A DNA stretch of 64,000 nucleotides from Vibrio europaeus (GTDB lineage: Bacteria; Pseudomonadota; Gammaproteobacteria; Enterobacterales; Vibrionaceae), in the NCBI RefSeq assembly GCF_001695575.1, contig NZ_LUAX01000007.1:434001-498000 (forward strand), in the 5' to 3' direction. The notes beneath the pieces were generated by a model. The model saw only the letters and a list, made by a program, of their open reading frames with translations. It made no database searches and was not told the origin of the DNA. Position 1 is the stretch's first letter, and the number at the start of each line of letters is the position of its first letter. Shown one piece after another: positions 33,298-42,271 of the stretch. The position numbers were made by a program, and so were the translations under genes.

Positions 33298-33619
33298 AAT
33301 TCACCTATGTATTCGTATGTGGAACAGAACACATAGGATCATGAGGTAAAGCGCCGCGCAGTATGATGATCCGTATCAAGTAGTAATACGACTTATGTTT
33401 CCTCCTTTAATCGCGATCATATTTTGTGATTACTCGCATAAATAGCACATCAAACCACACCAATAAATCAACATTGCACATCATAAAGATTCATAATTTG
33501 TTAATTAATCGCTGACAATTCAAGCAGATCAAACCTACTTCACATACGTAAAACGCATTCGTCTTTAGAATGGAACCACAAAACATAAAACAACAATCCG
33601 CTTTCAAAGGAGTGAAAGT
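33298..33619. other. Divergent intergenic region, yjiH / nhaD
   Basis: 322 bp without a gene. Next to yjiH is an inverted repeat CCTATGT (33304-33310) / ACATAGG (33331-33337), which lies in the yjiH 5' leader. The remainder is AT-rich and carries the two promoters; the nhaD ribosome site AAAGGAGTG is at 33607-33615. No known regulator site was recognised. Confidence 0.5.
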
Positions 33620-35056
33620 ATGAAATTGCAGTGGTCCATTTTTGTCGCCCTTTTTTTTCTGCCCTTTTCAACATTCGCCGCATCTTCTTCTGATCAAATA
33701 CTACCTCTTACTCAATCGACTATAGGTTATACCGCACTGATCATTTTCGGCATCGCCTATACGCTTGTGATGCTGGAAGAGTACCTTCAGCTTAGAAAGT
33801 CAAAACCGGTTCTACTTGCAGCCGGTATCATTTGGGCAATGATTGGTTATGTGTATTCTCAGCACGATCAAATCGAGGTTGCTAAAGCAGCGTTAGAGCA
33901 TAATTTACTTGAGTATGCCGAGCTGCTCCTGTTCCTGCTCGTCGCCATGACCTACATCAGTGCGATGGAAGAAAGGCGGCTATTTGATGCCTTACAAGCT
34001 TGGATGGTGGGTAAAGGCTTTAACTTTAAAACCCTGTTTTGGCTGACCGGTATATTGGCATTTTTCATTTCACCGATTGCCGATAACCTAACCACCGCGC
34101 TACTCATGTGCGCTGTGGTGATGAAAGTGGCAGGAGACAACACCAAATTTATTAACCTTGCGTGTATCAACATTGTCATTGCAGCTAATGCCGGCGGAGC
34201 ATTTAGCCCGTTCGGTGATATTACGACCTTGATGGTTTGGCAAGCGGGCCATGTCTCGTTTGCTGAGTTTATGCCTTTATTTATTCCATCGGTCGTGAAC
34301 TACGTTTTACCCGCGATTATTATGTCAATGTTTGTTCCAGATACCAGTCCAAACGTTGTCCACCAGCACGTAGAGCTTAAGCGTGGTGCAAGACGTATTG
34401 TTGGGCTGTTTATTCTTACCATCGCCACGGCGGTTGCTTTCCATGCTGTTCTTCATTTTCCTCCCGTAATCGGCATGATGATGGGATTGGCCTACCTACA
34501 GTTCTTTGGCTTCTTCTTACGTCGAACCCTCAAAGCTTCCCTTCATAAGAAGGCTGCCATTGCCATTGAGAACCGTGATGATATCGCACTCAAACGCTTA
34601 GGTTCTGTGGTGCCGTTTGATGTATTTCGACGCGTCTCCCATGCCGAGTGGGATACGCTACTCTTCTTCTACGGCGTGGTAATGTGTGTCGGTGGCTTAA
34701 GCTTGCTTGGCTACCTTGGTATGATTTCAGAGGTGATGTATACCCAGTGGGATCCTGTTTGGGCCAATGTGATGGTTGGGATTCTTTCAGCCATCGTCGA
34801 CAACATTCCGGTTATGTTTGCTGTACTCACCATGGAACCTTCAATGGATATGGGTAACTGGCTACTTGTGACACTCACAGCAGGTGTCGGTGGTAGTTTA
34901 CTTTCAATTGGTTCTGCGGCAGGTGTGGCTTTGATGGGAGCGGCACACGGTAAGTACACCTTCTTTGGTCACCTAAAATGGATGCCCGTGATTGCGATTG
35001 GTTACGCTGCGAGTATTGCCGTTCATATGATGTTAAACGGCAGCTTATTCACCTAA
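33620..35056 (+). CDS. nhaD: NhaD-type sodium/proton antiporter
   Basis: 478 aa, inner membrane, about 12-13 helices after a signal-like N-terminus (FLPFSTFAASSSDQ). It matches Vibrio NhaD in length and in LQLRKSKPVLLAAGIIW, SPIADNLTTALLMCAVVMKV, ANAGGAFSPFGDITTLMVW and AIVDNIPVMFAVL; the Asp/Thr of DNLTT and the Asp of VDNIP are the family's ion-binding residues. It swaps internal Na+ or Li+ for external H+, which suits a halophile. Excellent ribosome site (AAAGGAGTG). Monocistronic; the next gene converges two bases beyond its stop codon. Confidence 0.95.
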   Translation: MKLQWSIFVALFFLPFSTFAASSSDQILPLTQSTIGYTALIIFGIAYTLVMLEEYLQLRKSKPVLLAAGIIWAMIGYVYSQHDQIEVAKAALEHNLLEYAELLLFLLVAMTYISAMEERRLFDALQAWMVGKGFNFKTLFWLTGILAFFISPIADNLTTALLMCAVVMKVAGDNTKFINLACINIVIAANAGGAFSPFGDITTLMVWQAGHVSFAEFMPLFIPSVVNYVLPAIIMSMFVPDTSPNVVHQHVELKRGARRIVGLFILTIATAVAFHAVLHFPPVIGMMMGLAYLQFFGFFLRRTLKASLHKKAAIAIENRDDIALKRLGSVVPFDVFRRVSHAEWDTLLFFYGVVMCVGGLSLLGYLGMISEVMYTQWDPVWANVMVGILSAIVDNIPVMFAVLTMEPSMDMGNWLLVTLTAGVGGSLLSIGSAAGVALMGAAHGKYTFFGHLKWMPVIAIGYAASIAVHMMLNGSLFT

Positions 35057-35057
35057 A

Positions 35058-35453
35058 TTAGTTACTTTGTGAAGGAATGAAGTCTCGTTTGCGCCAAGTA
35101 GCTGATAATTGATATTTGGCGCAGATACTACAGGTCAAAAGCTCCTGCTGACCATGAATACGCATCACAATGTCTTCGCGCTTTTCTTTCGAGTTGTTGC
35201 GCATCTGAATGGTTAAGTAGTTGTCTTCCACTTCAAAGGGCTTGGTATAATCAAGCCCTTGCTCTTTGATGATGGTCACTTTGGCGTCTTTGAACTCTAG
35301 CAAGTCACCATTAAATTGATTCTCGAAGATACCATTAAAAGAGTAAGTCTCTTGGTTGAGCATGCGTTCAGCTTTTTCTTCCGAGCAGCCAAACAATGCC
35401 CCTGACATTACGCCACACAATAAAAAAGTTAATGCTGGTTGCCCATTGACCAT
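35058..35453 (-). CDS. Putative lipoprotein in the alkylation-repair operon
   Basis: 131 aa. N-terminal hydrophobic stretch followed by a lipobox-like LFGC (about residue 22), then SEEKAERML. Small soluble domain with a CSIC pair (LTCSICAKYQ) near the C-terminus. I do not recognise the family. ATG 35453 follows GGAG with seven-base spacing. It starts four bases after ogt, so it is co-transcribed with the repair genes; no function in repair is implied by sequence. It ends two bases from nhaD, converging. Confidence 0.6.
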   Translation of the reverse strand: MVNGQPALTFLLCGVMSGALFGCSEEKAERMLNQETYSFNGIFENQFNGDLLEFKDAKVTIIKEQGLDYTKPFEVEDNYLTIQMRNNSKEKREDIVMRIHGQQELLTCSICAKYQLSATWRKRDFIPSQSN

Positions 35454-35457
35454 CTAG

Positions 35458-35934
35458 TTACTCCATTTGCTCCAACTTGAGAAGCTTGGCTTTACGCTCG
35501 ACTCCCCCCGCATAGCCCGTTAGCTTACCATTTTTCCCTATCACTCGATGACATGGCACGATGACTGATACCGGATTTTTACCATTGGCTAACCCCACAG
35601 CTCTGACCGCTTTAGGATTACCGATGGCGTTAGCCAGATCTTGATAACTCCAGGTCTCACCGTATGGAATGGTCGTCAGCGCCTCCCATACTTGCTGCTG
35701 AAACTCGGTTCCAACCGCCGAAATAGGTAAATCAAACTCCCTTCTATCGCCAGAAAAATACTCATCTAACTGCTTGATTGCTTTAATAAGTATAGGATCA
35801 TTTTTCGACAATTGACCTAACTCTTCAGGTTGTGTTGTCTGAATTTCAAACCAAACGCCAAGCAAGCCTTTCTCATTGGCTTGCAGTGTAATTGTACCCA
35901 ATGGTGAAACATAGGTGGTATAACAATTGTTCAT
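35458..35934 (-). CDS. ogt: Methylated-DNA-protein-cysteine methyltransferase
   Basis: 158 aa. Suicide repair enzyme that takes the alkyl group of O6-alkylguanine onto its own Cys. The active site IVPCHRVIG has C128; upstream FQQQVWEALTTIPYGETWSYQDLANAIGNPKAVRAVG is the helix-turn-helix DNA contact. The asparagine hinge region is standard. ATG 35934 overlaps the Ada-AlkA stop by four bases (ATGA), so the frame's upstream start at 35973 is discarded. Second gene in a repair operon. Confidence 0.93.
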   Translation of the reverse strand: MNNCYTTYVSPLGTITLQANEKGLLGVWFEIQTTQPEELGQLSKNDPILIKAIKQLDEYFSGDRREFDLPISAVGTEFQQQVWEALTTIPYGETWSYQDLANAIGNPKAVRAVGLANGKNPVSVIVPCHRVIGKNGKLTGYAGGVERKAKLLKLEQME

Positions 35935-37295
35935 GCATGACTCCAGCAATGGAATGTCGCGTAGCTCCCCCACGGAGAAGCATTCGTAGATGATAACTTA
36001 GGGAACTGATTAAGGGCTTTTTTCACCACCAAATCCCCATCCAGAAAACAGTTTGGTTCAGAGGCCCCGCGCAAACGCGCGTAGTTGACCGTCCAAGGTC
36101 CTATACCTTTCAGCTCTAGCCAACAATCTAACGGCGCGTCAAATCCTTCAATCATAAAGTGTGCAAAACGTGACAGTGTTTCTTTACGACTTTGCGGCAT
36201 GCGTAAGAAGCTCAAATCAGCCGCTGCGACTTCTGAAGGCTTGGGAAAATGTGTCACACACTCGGGTTGTAGTGTATTCACTAATAAGTTCAACTGACCA
36301 ATAGCGGCTTTAATTGAAACTTGCTGACCAAGAATCGCACGAACGCCCGCTTCCCAAGTACTCCAAACACCAGGAATGCGAATACCGGAGCATTTGACGA
36401 GTTGCGGTTCAATATCAGATAAGTGCTGCTCGATCTGCAATACATCACTGTCGAGATCAAACATACGCCTTAGCTGATTGACCAAACATCTCAGTAACGA
36501 CATATCATCGAGTTTAAACTCGACGCGCATAATACCGGGCTTGGGGTTAGAGATAGAAAACCAGCCTGCTTGCCCTTCCAACTCAAAGTGCCTTTGATAG
36601 CTAGTATCAGTTATTGTTTCTAAGCCTGAAATCGCTCTCAAACGGTAAAAATCCAGCATATGCTGCCAATCCAGTGGGCCACGAAAAGCGAGGTCAACAT
36701 GGTTAGATTCCGTGTGAATCGAACTACTTTTTCTTACTTGAGAGGGGGGCAACTTCATGACTTGTTTAAACGCATCATTAAAACGTCGCACACTATTAAA
36801 ACCACTTGCCAGAGCAACATCAGTGATCGATAAATGACTAGTATGAAGCAATTGCTTAGCAAACATCAGTTGATAATAAAGCGCATACTGCTTCGGTGAC
36901 ATGCCGAGGTATTGATTGAACAGCTTGCGCAGATAGCGATCGCTAATTCCTAATCGCTCAGACAGCTCAACTAAAGATGCATGATGTAGCGCGCCCTGCT
37001 CTATCAGCTTAACCGCTCGCTGAAAGGTAACTTCCACCCCCTTCCACGCCCAAGAGCTTGGCGCGCTATCTGGCCTGCAACGCAGACAAGGACGATAACC
37101 AGCTTGCAGTGCTTGCGCCTTATCGAAATAATATTCTACGTTTTCTTCTTTAGGCAGATTTGCAGGGCAAATAGGTCGGCAGAAGATGCCTGTCGTTTTA
37201 ACTGCCACATAAAAGCGCCCATCAAAGCGGCTATCGCGGGCGATTCTAGCGTTATGACAATCTTTTTGTGTCAGAGTGACAAGGCCACTTTCCAT
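35931..37295 (-). CDS. Ada N-domain / AraC HTH / AlkA glycosylase fusion
   Basis: 454 aa, three parts. (1) Ada-type methyl phosphotriester domain, residues 5-80, zinc cysteines C39, C43, C70, C73 (GIFCRPICPA; CLRCRP). (2) AraC helix-turn-helix, about 85-190 (LVELSERLGISDRYLRKLFNQYLGM and ITDVALASGFNSVRRFNDAFK). (3) AlkA N-domain plus HhH-GPD glycosylase, about 200-454 (VRAILGQQVSIKAA; LKGIGPWTVNYARLRG; catalytic Asp in FLDGDLVVKK). It would sense methyl phosphotriesters, activate transcription, and excise 3-methyladenine. The Ada-O6 methyltransferase function lies in the next gene, ogt. Confidence 0.92.
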   Translation of the reverse strand: MESGLVTLTQKDCHNARIARDSRFDGRFYVAVKTTGIFCRPICPANLPKEENVEYYFDKAQALQAGYRPCLRCRPDSAPSSWAWKGVEVTFQRAVKLIEQGALHHASLVELSERLGISDRYLRKLFNQYLGMSPKQYALYYQLMFAKQLLHTSHLSITDVALASGFNSVRRFNDAFKQVMKLPPSQVRKSSSIHTESNHVDLAFRGPLDWQHMLDFYRLRAISGLETITDTSYQRHFELEGQAGWFSISNPKPGIMRVEFKLDDMSLLRCLVNQLRRMFDLDSDVLQIEQHLSDIEPQLVKCSGIRIPGVWSTWEAGVRAILGQQVSIKAAIGQLNLLVNTLQPECVTHFPKPSEVAAADLSFLRMPQSRKETLSRFAHFMIEGFDAPLDCWLELKGIGPWTVNYARLRGASEPNCFLDGDLVVKKALNQFPKLSSTNASPWGSYATFHCWSHA

Positions 37296-37446
37296 GTGCT
37301 TTTCCGATATTGTTCAAACTGTTACCCAAAGTCTAAATCTTCACACAATAATTACTAGCCATTTTCGGAACTGTATCGAATTTGCCAACTGTTTTTCTTC
37401 TTCTAAAGTTATTAATGCAGACCAAAAAATAATAAGGAAGTTGGCT

Positions 37447-37650
37447 ATGAACCTGCACTCTTGCACTATTGTGCTCAATGACGAGCTCACTATGACGTGT
37501 AACAATGTTGAACAAACTCTCGGCATCATTGATCAACACGGACCGACCAATATTCATCGAATACTGATTGATACCTTTGATGGCAATGCGATCCAAAGCT
37601 TTCATGAACTTAGTATTGAAGAATCAATCGAAAGTCTAATGAGTATGTGA
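37447..37650 (+). CDS. 67-residue protein of unknown function
   Basis: Soluble, slightly acidic protein beginning MNLHSCTIVLNDELTMTC and ending EESIESLMSM. ATG 37447 follows AATAAGGAAG at good spacing. The open frame extends upstream to 37276, but that part crosses the divergent Ada-AlkA promoter, and no ribosome site is found there. I recognise no family; two Cys (positions 6 and 18) are the only notable residues. It is divergent from the repair operon, and 230 bp separate it from azoR. Confidence 0.5.
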   Translation: MNLHSCTIVLNDELTMTCNNVEQTLGIIDQHGPTNIHRILIDTFDGNAIQSFHELSIEESIESLMSM

Positions 37651-37883
37651 GCTTTGACTAGCTAGGTGGATTCGCGATTGGTTTCCGCCTAACCCCAAAA
37701 ATGTTGTGCAGGAAATCGACCGTAGATTTGCTCTACTTTCCTCGACTCACTCTTATTCAAAATTTTTGAACATTATGCTCAAACTCAAGTAGTTTTTAGT
37801 AAGTCAGCGTCTCCCTATACTCTTTTCATAAAGAGACGACATGGTTTGAATGATTCGAACCTCTATAGAAAAGAGACACAATT

Positions 37884-38462
37884 ATGACCAATACACTTGT
37901 ACTGAAATCCAGCATCTTGGGCCCTCACTCTCAATCAAACCAACTGATTGACCACGCACTTGAAGGTAAAACTGGCATTATTGAGCGTGACTTGGCTGCA
38001 AACCCTGTACCAGTACTGGATATGAGTGTTGCTACAGCGCTGCGTGGCGGAGACGATCTTTCGGACGAGCAACAAGCGGCACTTACTCTTTCAGATCAGT
38101 TGATTGAAGAGTTGAAAGCAGCAGACCAACTGGTTATCGCAGCACCGATGTACAACTTTATGGTCCCGACTCAGCTAAAAAATTGGTTCGATATTATCGC
38201 CCGTGCAGGTGTGACTTTCACTTATACCGAAAAGGGCCCTGTGGGTTTAATCGAGAATAAGAAAGCGATTGTTGTTACCACTCGTGGTGGTCTACACAAA
38301 GATTCTCCGCGCAACTCTATTGAAAGCTACGTCACCACTATGCTTGGTTTTATTGGCATTACAGAGGTTGAATTTGTCTATGCTGAGGCCCTTAATATGG
38401 GTGAAGAAGCTGCTCAAACCGCTCGTGAAGATGCACTAAAGCAACTCGTAAGCTTGGTTTAA
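37884..38462 (+). CDS. azoR: FMN-dependent NADH-azoreductase
   Basis: 192-aa flavodoxin-like quinone/azo reductase of the AzoR (AcpD) family. Motifs: LVLKSSILGPHSQSNQL at the phosphate loop, LVIAAPMYNFMVPTQLKNWFDIIARAGVTFTYTEKGPVGL (flavin contact) in pieces, and VVTTRGGLH. It reduces quinones and azo dyes with two NADH-derived electrons, guarding against thiol-specific stress in E. coli. Single gene with a strong terminator. The opposite-strand hdfR ends 76 bp further on. Confidence 0.92.
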   Translation: MTNTLVLKSSILGPHSQSNQLIDHALEGKTGIIERDLAANPVPVLDMSVATALRGGDDLSDEQQAALTLSDQLIEELKAADQLVIAAPMYNFMVPTQLKNWFDIIARAGVTFTYTEKGPVGLIENKKAIVVTTRGGLHKDSPRNSIESYVTTMLGFIGITEVEFVYAEALNMGEEAAQTAREDALKQLVSLV

Positions 38463-38489
38463 GAGATTTAGCTTGATCCGATACTAAAC

Positions 38490-38518
38490 GCCTCGCTAAA
38501 AGCGAGGCGTTTTTTTTG
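38490..38518 (+). terminator. Terminator of azoR
   Basis: CGCCTCGCT (38490-38498), loop AAA, AGCGAGGCG (38502-38510) and eight T. Perfect 9-bp stem between converging azoR and hdfR. Confidence 0.92.
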
Positions 38519-38538
38519 TATCTTGTTAAAGCCAAATG

Positions 38539-39435
38539 CTATTCGTCGTCAACAGGCAAATCTGCCATTTGTTGGAGACTGTAGGCCGTTACCGGATCGA
38601 TGGTTTTGACTAGCTCTTCCACTTGTTTAATCGCTTCAATCGAGGTGCTCGCTTTACGATAGCTCAAATAAATTGGGCGATACCAGTCTTCCACCCCTTC
38701 AACCTTATGTAGCTGACCAGAAGCAAGGAAAGGCTCGACGAGTGAAACGGGTAAGTAGGCACTGCCACCCTTTTCAAGAATAAAATCCAATGCGATACGA
38801 GCAGTCGATGTGCGCAAGTACGGCGCTGGGATCTTCGGATGACGCTCTGCGTGCTCTGATGCGAATTTCGTTCCCCAATCCACATAAACATATTTGTCTT
38901 CAAACACCGATTCAAGGGAATCTCGCTGAGTGGACACTAAGATCAGTACCACATCAGCGACTTTCTTGCAGTTGAGCTCGTCCGCTTTGATCTGGTCAAA
39001 GGCAAACGCCATATCTAGGGTACGCTCCTGCAAACAACGAGAAAGCACTTCGCGCCCCATGATCTCAGCCATAAAGCCATAGCCTTCGAACTCGTCGGTG
39101 ACCAAGCTCAAGCAGTTTTGTAAATACGCATCCCAAACGCTAGGCGTGCCACCTAAAGTTAGCTGCAGCGCCTTACCACTTTCCAGCGACAACTCTAGTT
39201 TCGCTTGCTGTAAGGTGCTGACCATGACCTCAGCGTAACCGATCAGTCTTTCGCCCGCCGAGGTGAGTTTGATGTTGTTACGATCGCGAATAAACAGCTG
39301 GGTATCAAAATAGCTTTCTAGCTGCTTGATTCGCGCGCTCACTGCAGCTTGGGTGATGTACAGATTTTCTGCAGCCTTACCAAAGTGTCTTACTTGCGCC
39401 AATTCTAAAAACGTTCTAAAGACTTTTACGTCCAT
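38539..39435 (-). CDS. hdfR: LysR family regulator HdfR
   Basis: 298 aa. Starts MDVKVFRTFLELAQVRHFGK and continues AAENLYITQAAVSARIKQLE and FIRDRNNIKLTSAGERL, which track E. coli HdfR closely (RHFGRAAE; FTRHRNNIRLTAAGE). The C-terminal effector domain is typical LysR. In E. coli HdfR represses flhDC and activates gltBD. It is divergent from maoP here as it is in E. coli, which supports the name. An acidic C-terminal tail (ADLPVDDE) is present. Confidence 0.88.
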   Translation of the reverse strand: MDVKVFRTFLELAQVRHFGKAAENLYITQAAVSARIKQLESYFDTQLFIRDRNNIKLTSAGERLIGYAEVMVSTLQQAKLELSLESGKALQLTLGGTPSVWDAYLQNCLSLVTDEFEGYGFMAEIMGREVLSRCLQERTLDMAFAFDQIKADELNCKKVADVVLILVSTQRDSLESVFEDKYVYVDWGTKFASEHAERHPKIPAPYLRTSTARIALDFILEKGGSAYLPVSLVEPFLASGQLHKVEGVEDWYRPIYLSYRKASTSIEAIKQVEELVKTIDPVTAYSLQQMADLPVDDE

Positions 39436-39632
39436 GGGATTTCCTCTACCGACAATCTTGAAAGGTTAGCAAGAACGGTAATTTTTTATAATCTTCAAGT
39501 CACTAAAGTGTTATCTAAATTTAATAAAACTATTCGATAGTTAAGATAAAAATGTTTTGTTTTTCTTTTATGAATTTTACGCCTACTTTTCGCACTAGTT
39601 CACCCATGTAGGTTTATATAGAGGCTACCAAA

Positions 39633-39995
39633 ATGTCAGACACTCAATTTCGTCATGGCAAAAAACGTTTTTACGACAACACTAAGTTTCCGCGCGGTTT
39701 CGCTAAGTCTGGCGATTTTACGCTCGCAGAAGAAGAAATCCTAACGCTTTATGGCGATACCATGCTTGGTCTTGAGTCTGGAGATCTGCACCCAGAAAAT
39801 GCCGAAGAGAAACACTTCGTTAAAGTACTGGTGCATCCAGGCAAAGCAAAGTCTAAGTTAGAGCGAGTATGGTTAAAGTATGTGCAGTTGGCTCGCGGTC
39901 GTAAGCGCTTCCATACACTGAACGGGCGTACTAAGCCTGATGCGAGTAGCGTTGAAGATTACTCAGATGACGTGAGTTTAGTCGAAGAAGATTAA
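39633..39995 (+). CDS. maoP: MaoP/YifE (DUF413), Ori macrodomain protein
   Basis: 120 aa. RFYDNTKFPRGFAKSGDFTLAEEEIL near the N-terminus and RVWLKYVQLARGRKRFHTLNG in the C-terminal half match E. coli YifE/MaoP, which, acting with the site maoS near its gene, organises the Ori macrodomain. Acidic tail. ATG 39633 with GAGGCTACC upstream. Divergent from hdfR, as in E. coli; the 197-bp region between them is where a maoS-like site would be sought. Terminator follows. Confidence 0.9.
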   Translation: MSDTQFRHGKKRFYDNTKFPRGFAKSGDFTLAEEEILTLYGDTMLGLESGDLHPENAEEKHFVKVLVHPGKAKSKLERVWLKYVQLARGRKRFHTLNGRTKPDASSVEDYSDDVSLVEED

Positions 39996-40008
39996 CGCTA
40001 AATATAAA

Positions 40009-40048
40009 ATGCCCCCAGTAATGGTTTAACCAATTATTGGGGGCATTT
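40009..40048 (+). terminator. Terminator of maoP
   Basis: GCCCCCAGTAAT (40011-40022) pairs with ATTATTGGGGGC (40033-40044), one G-T pair, followed by ATTTC; the stem is extended by AT/AT on the outside. The 10-base loop includes GGTTTAACC, which can close further. Confidence 0.8.
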
Positions 40049-40082
40049 CAGTATCTAGGGCTTTATAACAAAAGCAGAGAGG

Positions 40083-40889
40083 TTATTTAGCGTTCACTGC
40101 CTTAACAAAGGCTTCTTGAGCGCCGTCTATGTTAAGTGCTTTTGCCTCATCTAGTAAGCTTAGTGCTTTAGGTATCTCTCCATTTTTAACAGCCTTCTCT
40201 ATTTGTTCAATGTAGAAATCAGAGCTGTCTACGCTCGAAGGAACATACTCTGAATGCTCCCTAATACGCTTTGTCACTATGTCGTTTGCAGAGACATTTA
40301 ATCTTAGAAGTCCGTTCGAAGCGTGAAAGACTGTTGGATCTTCAACCAGTGGTGGAACTGTACTCTTTGCCATTGCAAATAGCTTTGCAGGGTGCAATAC
40401 CGTCGAAGTATTCTGGACATCGGATAATGTAGTGTAGATCAATACACGAAGAGGCTGCAGTGAGCTATCAGGGACCACAGTCAATTTAGTTTCAAACATA
40501 TCAGGGTCGAGATATTTGGCATGCTTGTAATTAAATTCGTTGAAGCTTCTCTGATACAAGACGTTATCATTTGCATCAAGAATCATTATATTTGCAGCGT
40601 AAAGTGATTTCTCGTTTTGAACTAAAGTTGATAATTCAATATCTAAACTGCCTCGGTTTCCCGGCACCTCAAAAGCCGCAATGGGGCCAATGCTGTTTTC
40701 ATTCAAAAGTGACTGGCTCTGCTCCGATACTTTAAATTCAACAGACGCTGGAACTTCTAACTTTTGCCAATCAACATCCGCTATTCTTGTAATCTGTATC
40801 GAATCCGCCGGAGCTACCGTTGACACAGTATCAGTACTCGTGCATCCAAACAGTAGAGCAGAAAATAATAGTGGGTAAAACTTATTCAT
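40083..40889 (-). CDS. malM: Maltose operon periplasmic protein MalM
   Basis: 268 aa. Signal with lipobox-like LLFGCTST, then a domain matching E. coli MalM: VPGNRGSLDIELSTLV, ANIMILDANDNVLYQRSFNEF, VLIYTTLSDVQNTSTVLHPAKLFA and the C-terminal VKNGEIPKALSLLDEAKAL. Role unknown even in E. coli; it may bind maltodextrins in the periplasm. ATG 40889 has GGAG upstream and restores the signal; the longer frame to 40949 does not. It follows lamB (92 bp), as in enterobacteria, with a hairpin between them. The Cys suggests a lipid anchor, unlike the soluble E. coli form. Confidence 0.88.
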   Translation of the reverse strand: MNKFYPLLFSALLFGCTSTDTVSTVAPADSIQITRIADVDWQKLEVPASVEFKVSEQSQSLLNENSIGPIAAFEVPGNRGSLDIELSTLVQNEKSLYAANIMILDANDNVLYQRSFNEFNYKHAKYLDPDMFETKLTVVPDSSLQPLRVLIYTTLSDVQNTSTVLHPAKLFAMAKSTVPPLVEDPTVFHASNGLLRLNVSANDIVTKRIREHSEYVPSSVDSSDFYIEQIEKAVKNGEIPKALSLLDEAKALNIDGAQEAFVKAVNAK

Positions 40890-40916
40890 ACTAATCTCCA
40901 GACATAAAGCCAAACG

Positions 40917-40943
40917 AAAAGCAGCCAGAATAACTCTGGCTGC
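40917..40943 (-). terminator. lamB-malM intergenic hairpin
   Basis: GCAGCCAGA / TCTGGCTGC, perfect 9-bp stem with a 5-base loop (40921-40943), followed on the minus strand by TTTTCG. Probably a partial terminator that lowers malM relative to lamB. Confidence 0.8.
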
Positions 40944-40981
40944 ATGCAACTATCAATGCGAAAGTTGTTTACTCACTTGGC

Positions 40982-42271
40982 TTACCACCAAGCTTCTACC
41001 TGAACACCAACCATTGTTTCAGCTTTGTTGCCGTTGGTGTCGTCTTTAACTTTATCACCAGAGTAGTTAGTTACATAGGCGCGAATAGAAGGACGAGCCC
41101 AGAAGTTAGAACCTGCGTTCCACTCTTGCGCTAGCGTAACTTTAGTTAGGTCTTGCCAGTCGTTACCTTCCGTTCTCTCATTTGCGTAACCCAACTCTAG
41201 CACTGTAGCCATTGTCTCATTCCATTTATAGCCAGGGCGTACAACAAAGTTGTAGAAGTCCGTTTTTCCTTTCATGAAGCTATTTTTAGAAGTCGTTTCA
41301 TCAATATCTTTAGAACCATAAATGGCTGAGTAACCTAGATTCCATTGATCTTGTTCAACCACACCCCAATCGATGATACGCCAGCCGTTACCTTTCACAG
41401 CGTTCATACCTTCGCCAGCATGGTTATCGAAGCCACCAATTGCTAAGCCATCTGTACCGTACTGGAAGATTACTTTGTTAAAACCACCAAAGAAATTACC
41501 TTGAGTGTGCTCAATTGTCGCAAGCGCACCAGTATTGTCAGTCAATGACTTGTTGCTCACTGTTTTTTCTTGCCCTTCAGAAAGAGAAGCTGTACCAACA
41601 ATTAATGCTAAGTCAATTGAGCCATTTTCGTTTGCTTGAATGCCAGACAGACGGAAATCACCTTTGTATGAACGGCGCCAGTTATCGTCTTTGTAACCAT
41701 TTGAGTAATCGTCTTGCCAGTCTTCAGAAGACATTGTCACTGCAGCAGAAAAGTTACCGAATCCAGTATCGATGTTCTCAATACCAGCACCATAACCTGA
41801 GTTATTTAGGTAGTAGAAATCAAGGATGTGAATGTCTTTACGTTGATAGAAGCGCTTACCACCCCAGATAGTGTAATCTGCATAGTCAGCCTTAACAAAA
41901 GCTTCACGAAGCGAAGTGTTGCCGCTATCCCAAGGGCCACCATCGCCTACACGCTGCATAGAGTTGCCTTGGCGATCAACGTTTCCTTCTTTTGATGCGT
42001 AAGCAAAACGAGTATGTACAGAAAATGCCACATCGTTCTGATTGTAAACTTCTTTACCTAGTGCAATCTCAGCATAAGTATCTACTTCATCACCAAGGCG
42101 GCCTACCGCATGGCCTGAACCACCATGTCCGTAAGATGCCGCTGCACCACCATCAACGTTTGTCCCGATACCCGCACGCATGTAGCCATTAAACTGAAGC
42201 TCACTTGCGAATGCAGAACCAGCAACCAAGGCACTTACCACTGCGGCAGCCAATACACTTACTTTTTTCAT
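40982..42271 (-). CDS. lamB: Maltoporin LamB
   Basis: 429 aa outer-membrane channel for maltose and maltodextrins. Signal peptide ends near SAFASELQFNGYMRAGIG; the mature start (FNGYMRAG) is the LamB signature. YADYTIWGGKRFYQRKDIHILDFYYLNNSGYGAGIEN (in pieces) is the constriction-loop region, and the chain ends QVEAWW, with the terminal aromatic Trp of LamB (E. coli: EIWW). ATG 42271 follows GGAGTTAAAA; an upstream ATG at 42283 is in frame, but its downstream SD shows the later start is used. The promoter region carries several MalT boxes. Confidence 0.95.
   Translation of the reverse strand: MKKVSVLAAAVVSALVAGSAFASELQFNGYMRAGIGTNVDGGAAASYGHGGSGHAVGRLGDEVDTYAEIALGKEVYNQNDVAFSVHTRFAYASKEGNVDRQGNSMQRVGDGGPWDSGNTSLREAFVKADYADYTIWGGKRFYQRKDIHILDFYYLNNSGYGAGIENIDTGFGNFSAAVTMSSEDWQDDYSNGYKDDNWRRSYKGDFRLSGIQANENGSIDLALIVGTASLSEGQEKTVSNKSLTDNTGALATIEHTQGNFFGGFNKVIFQYGTDGLAIGGFDNHAGEGMNAVKGNGWRIIDWGVVEQDQWNLGYSAIYGSKDIDETTSKNSFMKGKTDFYNFVVRPGYKWNETMATVLELGYANERTEGNDWQDLTKVTLAQEWNAGSNFWARPSIRAYVTNYSGDKVKDDTNGNKAETMVGVQVEAWW

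Noticed and set aside
37660..37692. TAGGTGGA/TCCGCCTA hairpin after the 67-residue gene
   Set aside because: Stem includes a G-U pair and a long loop, and no T run follows; too weak to call a terminator.
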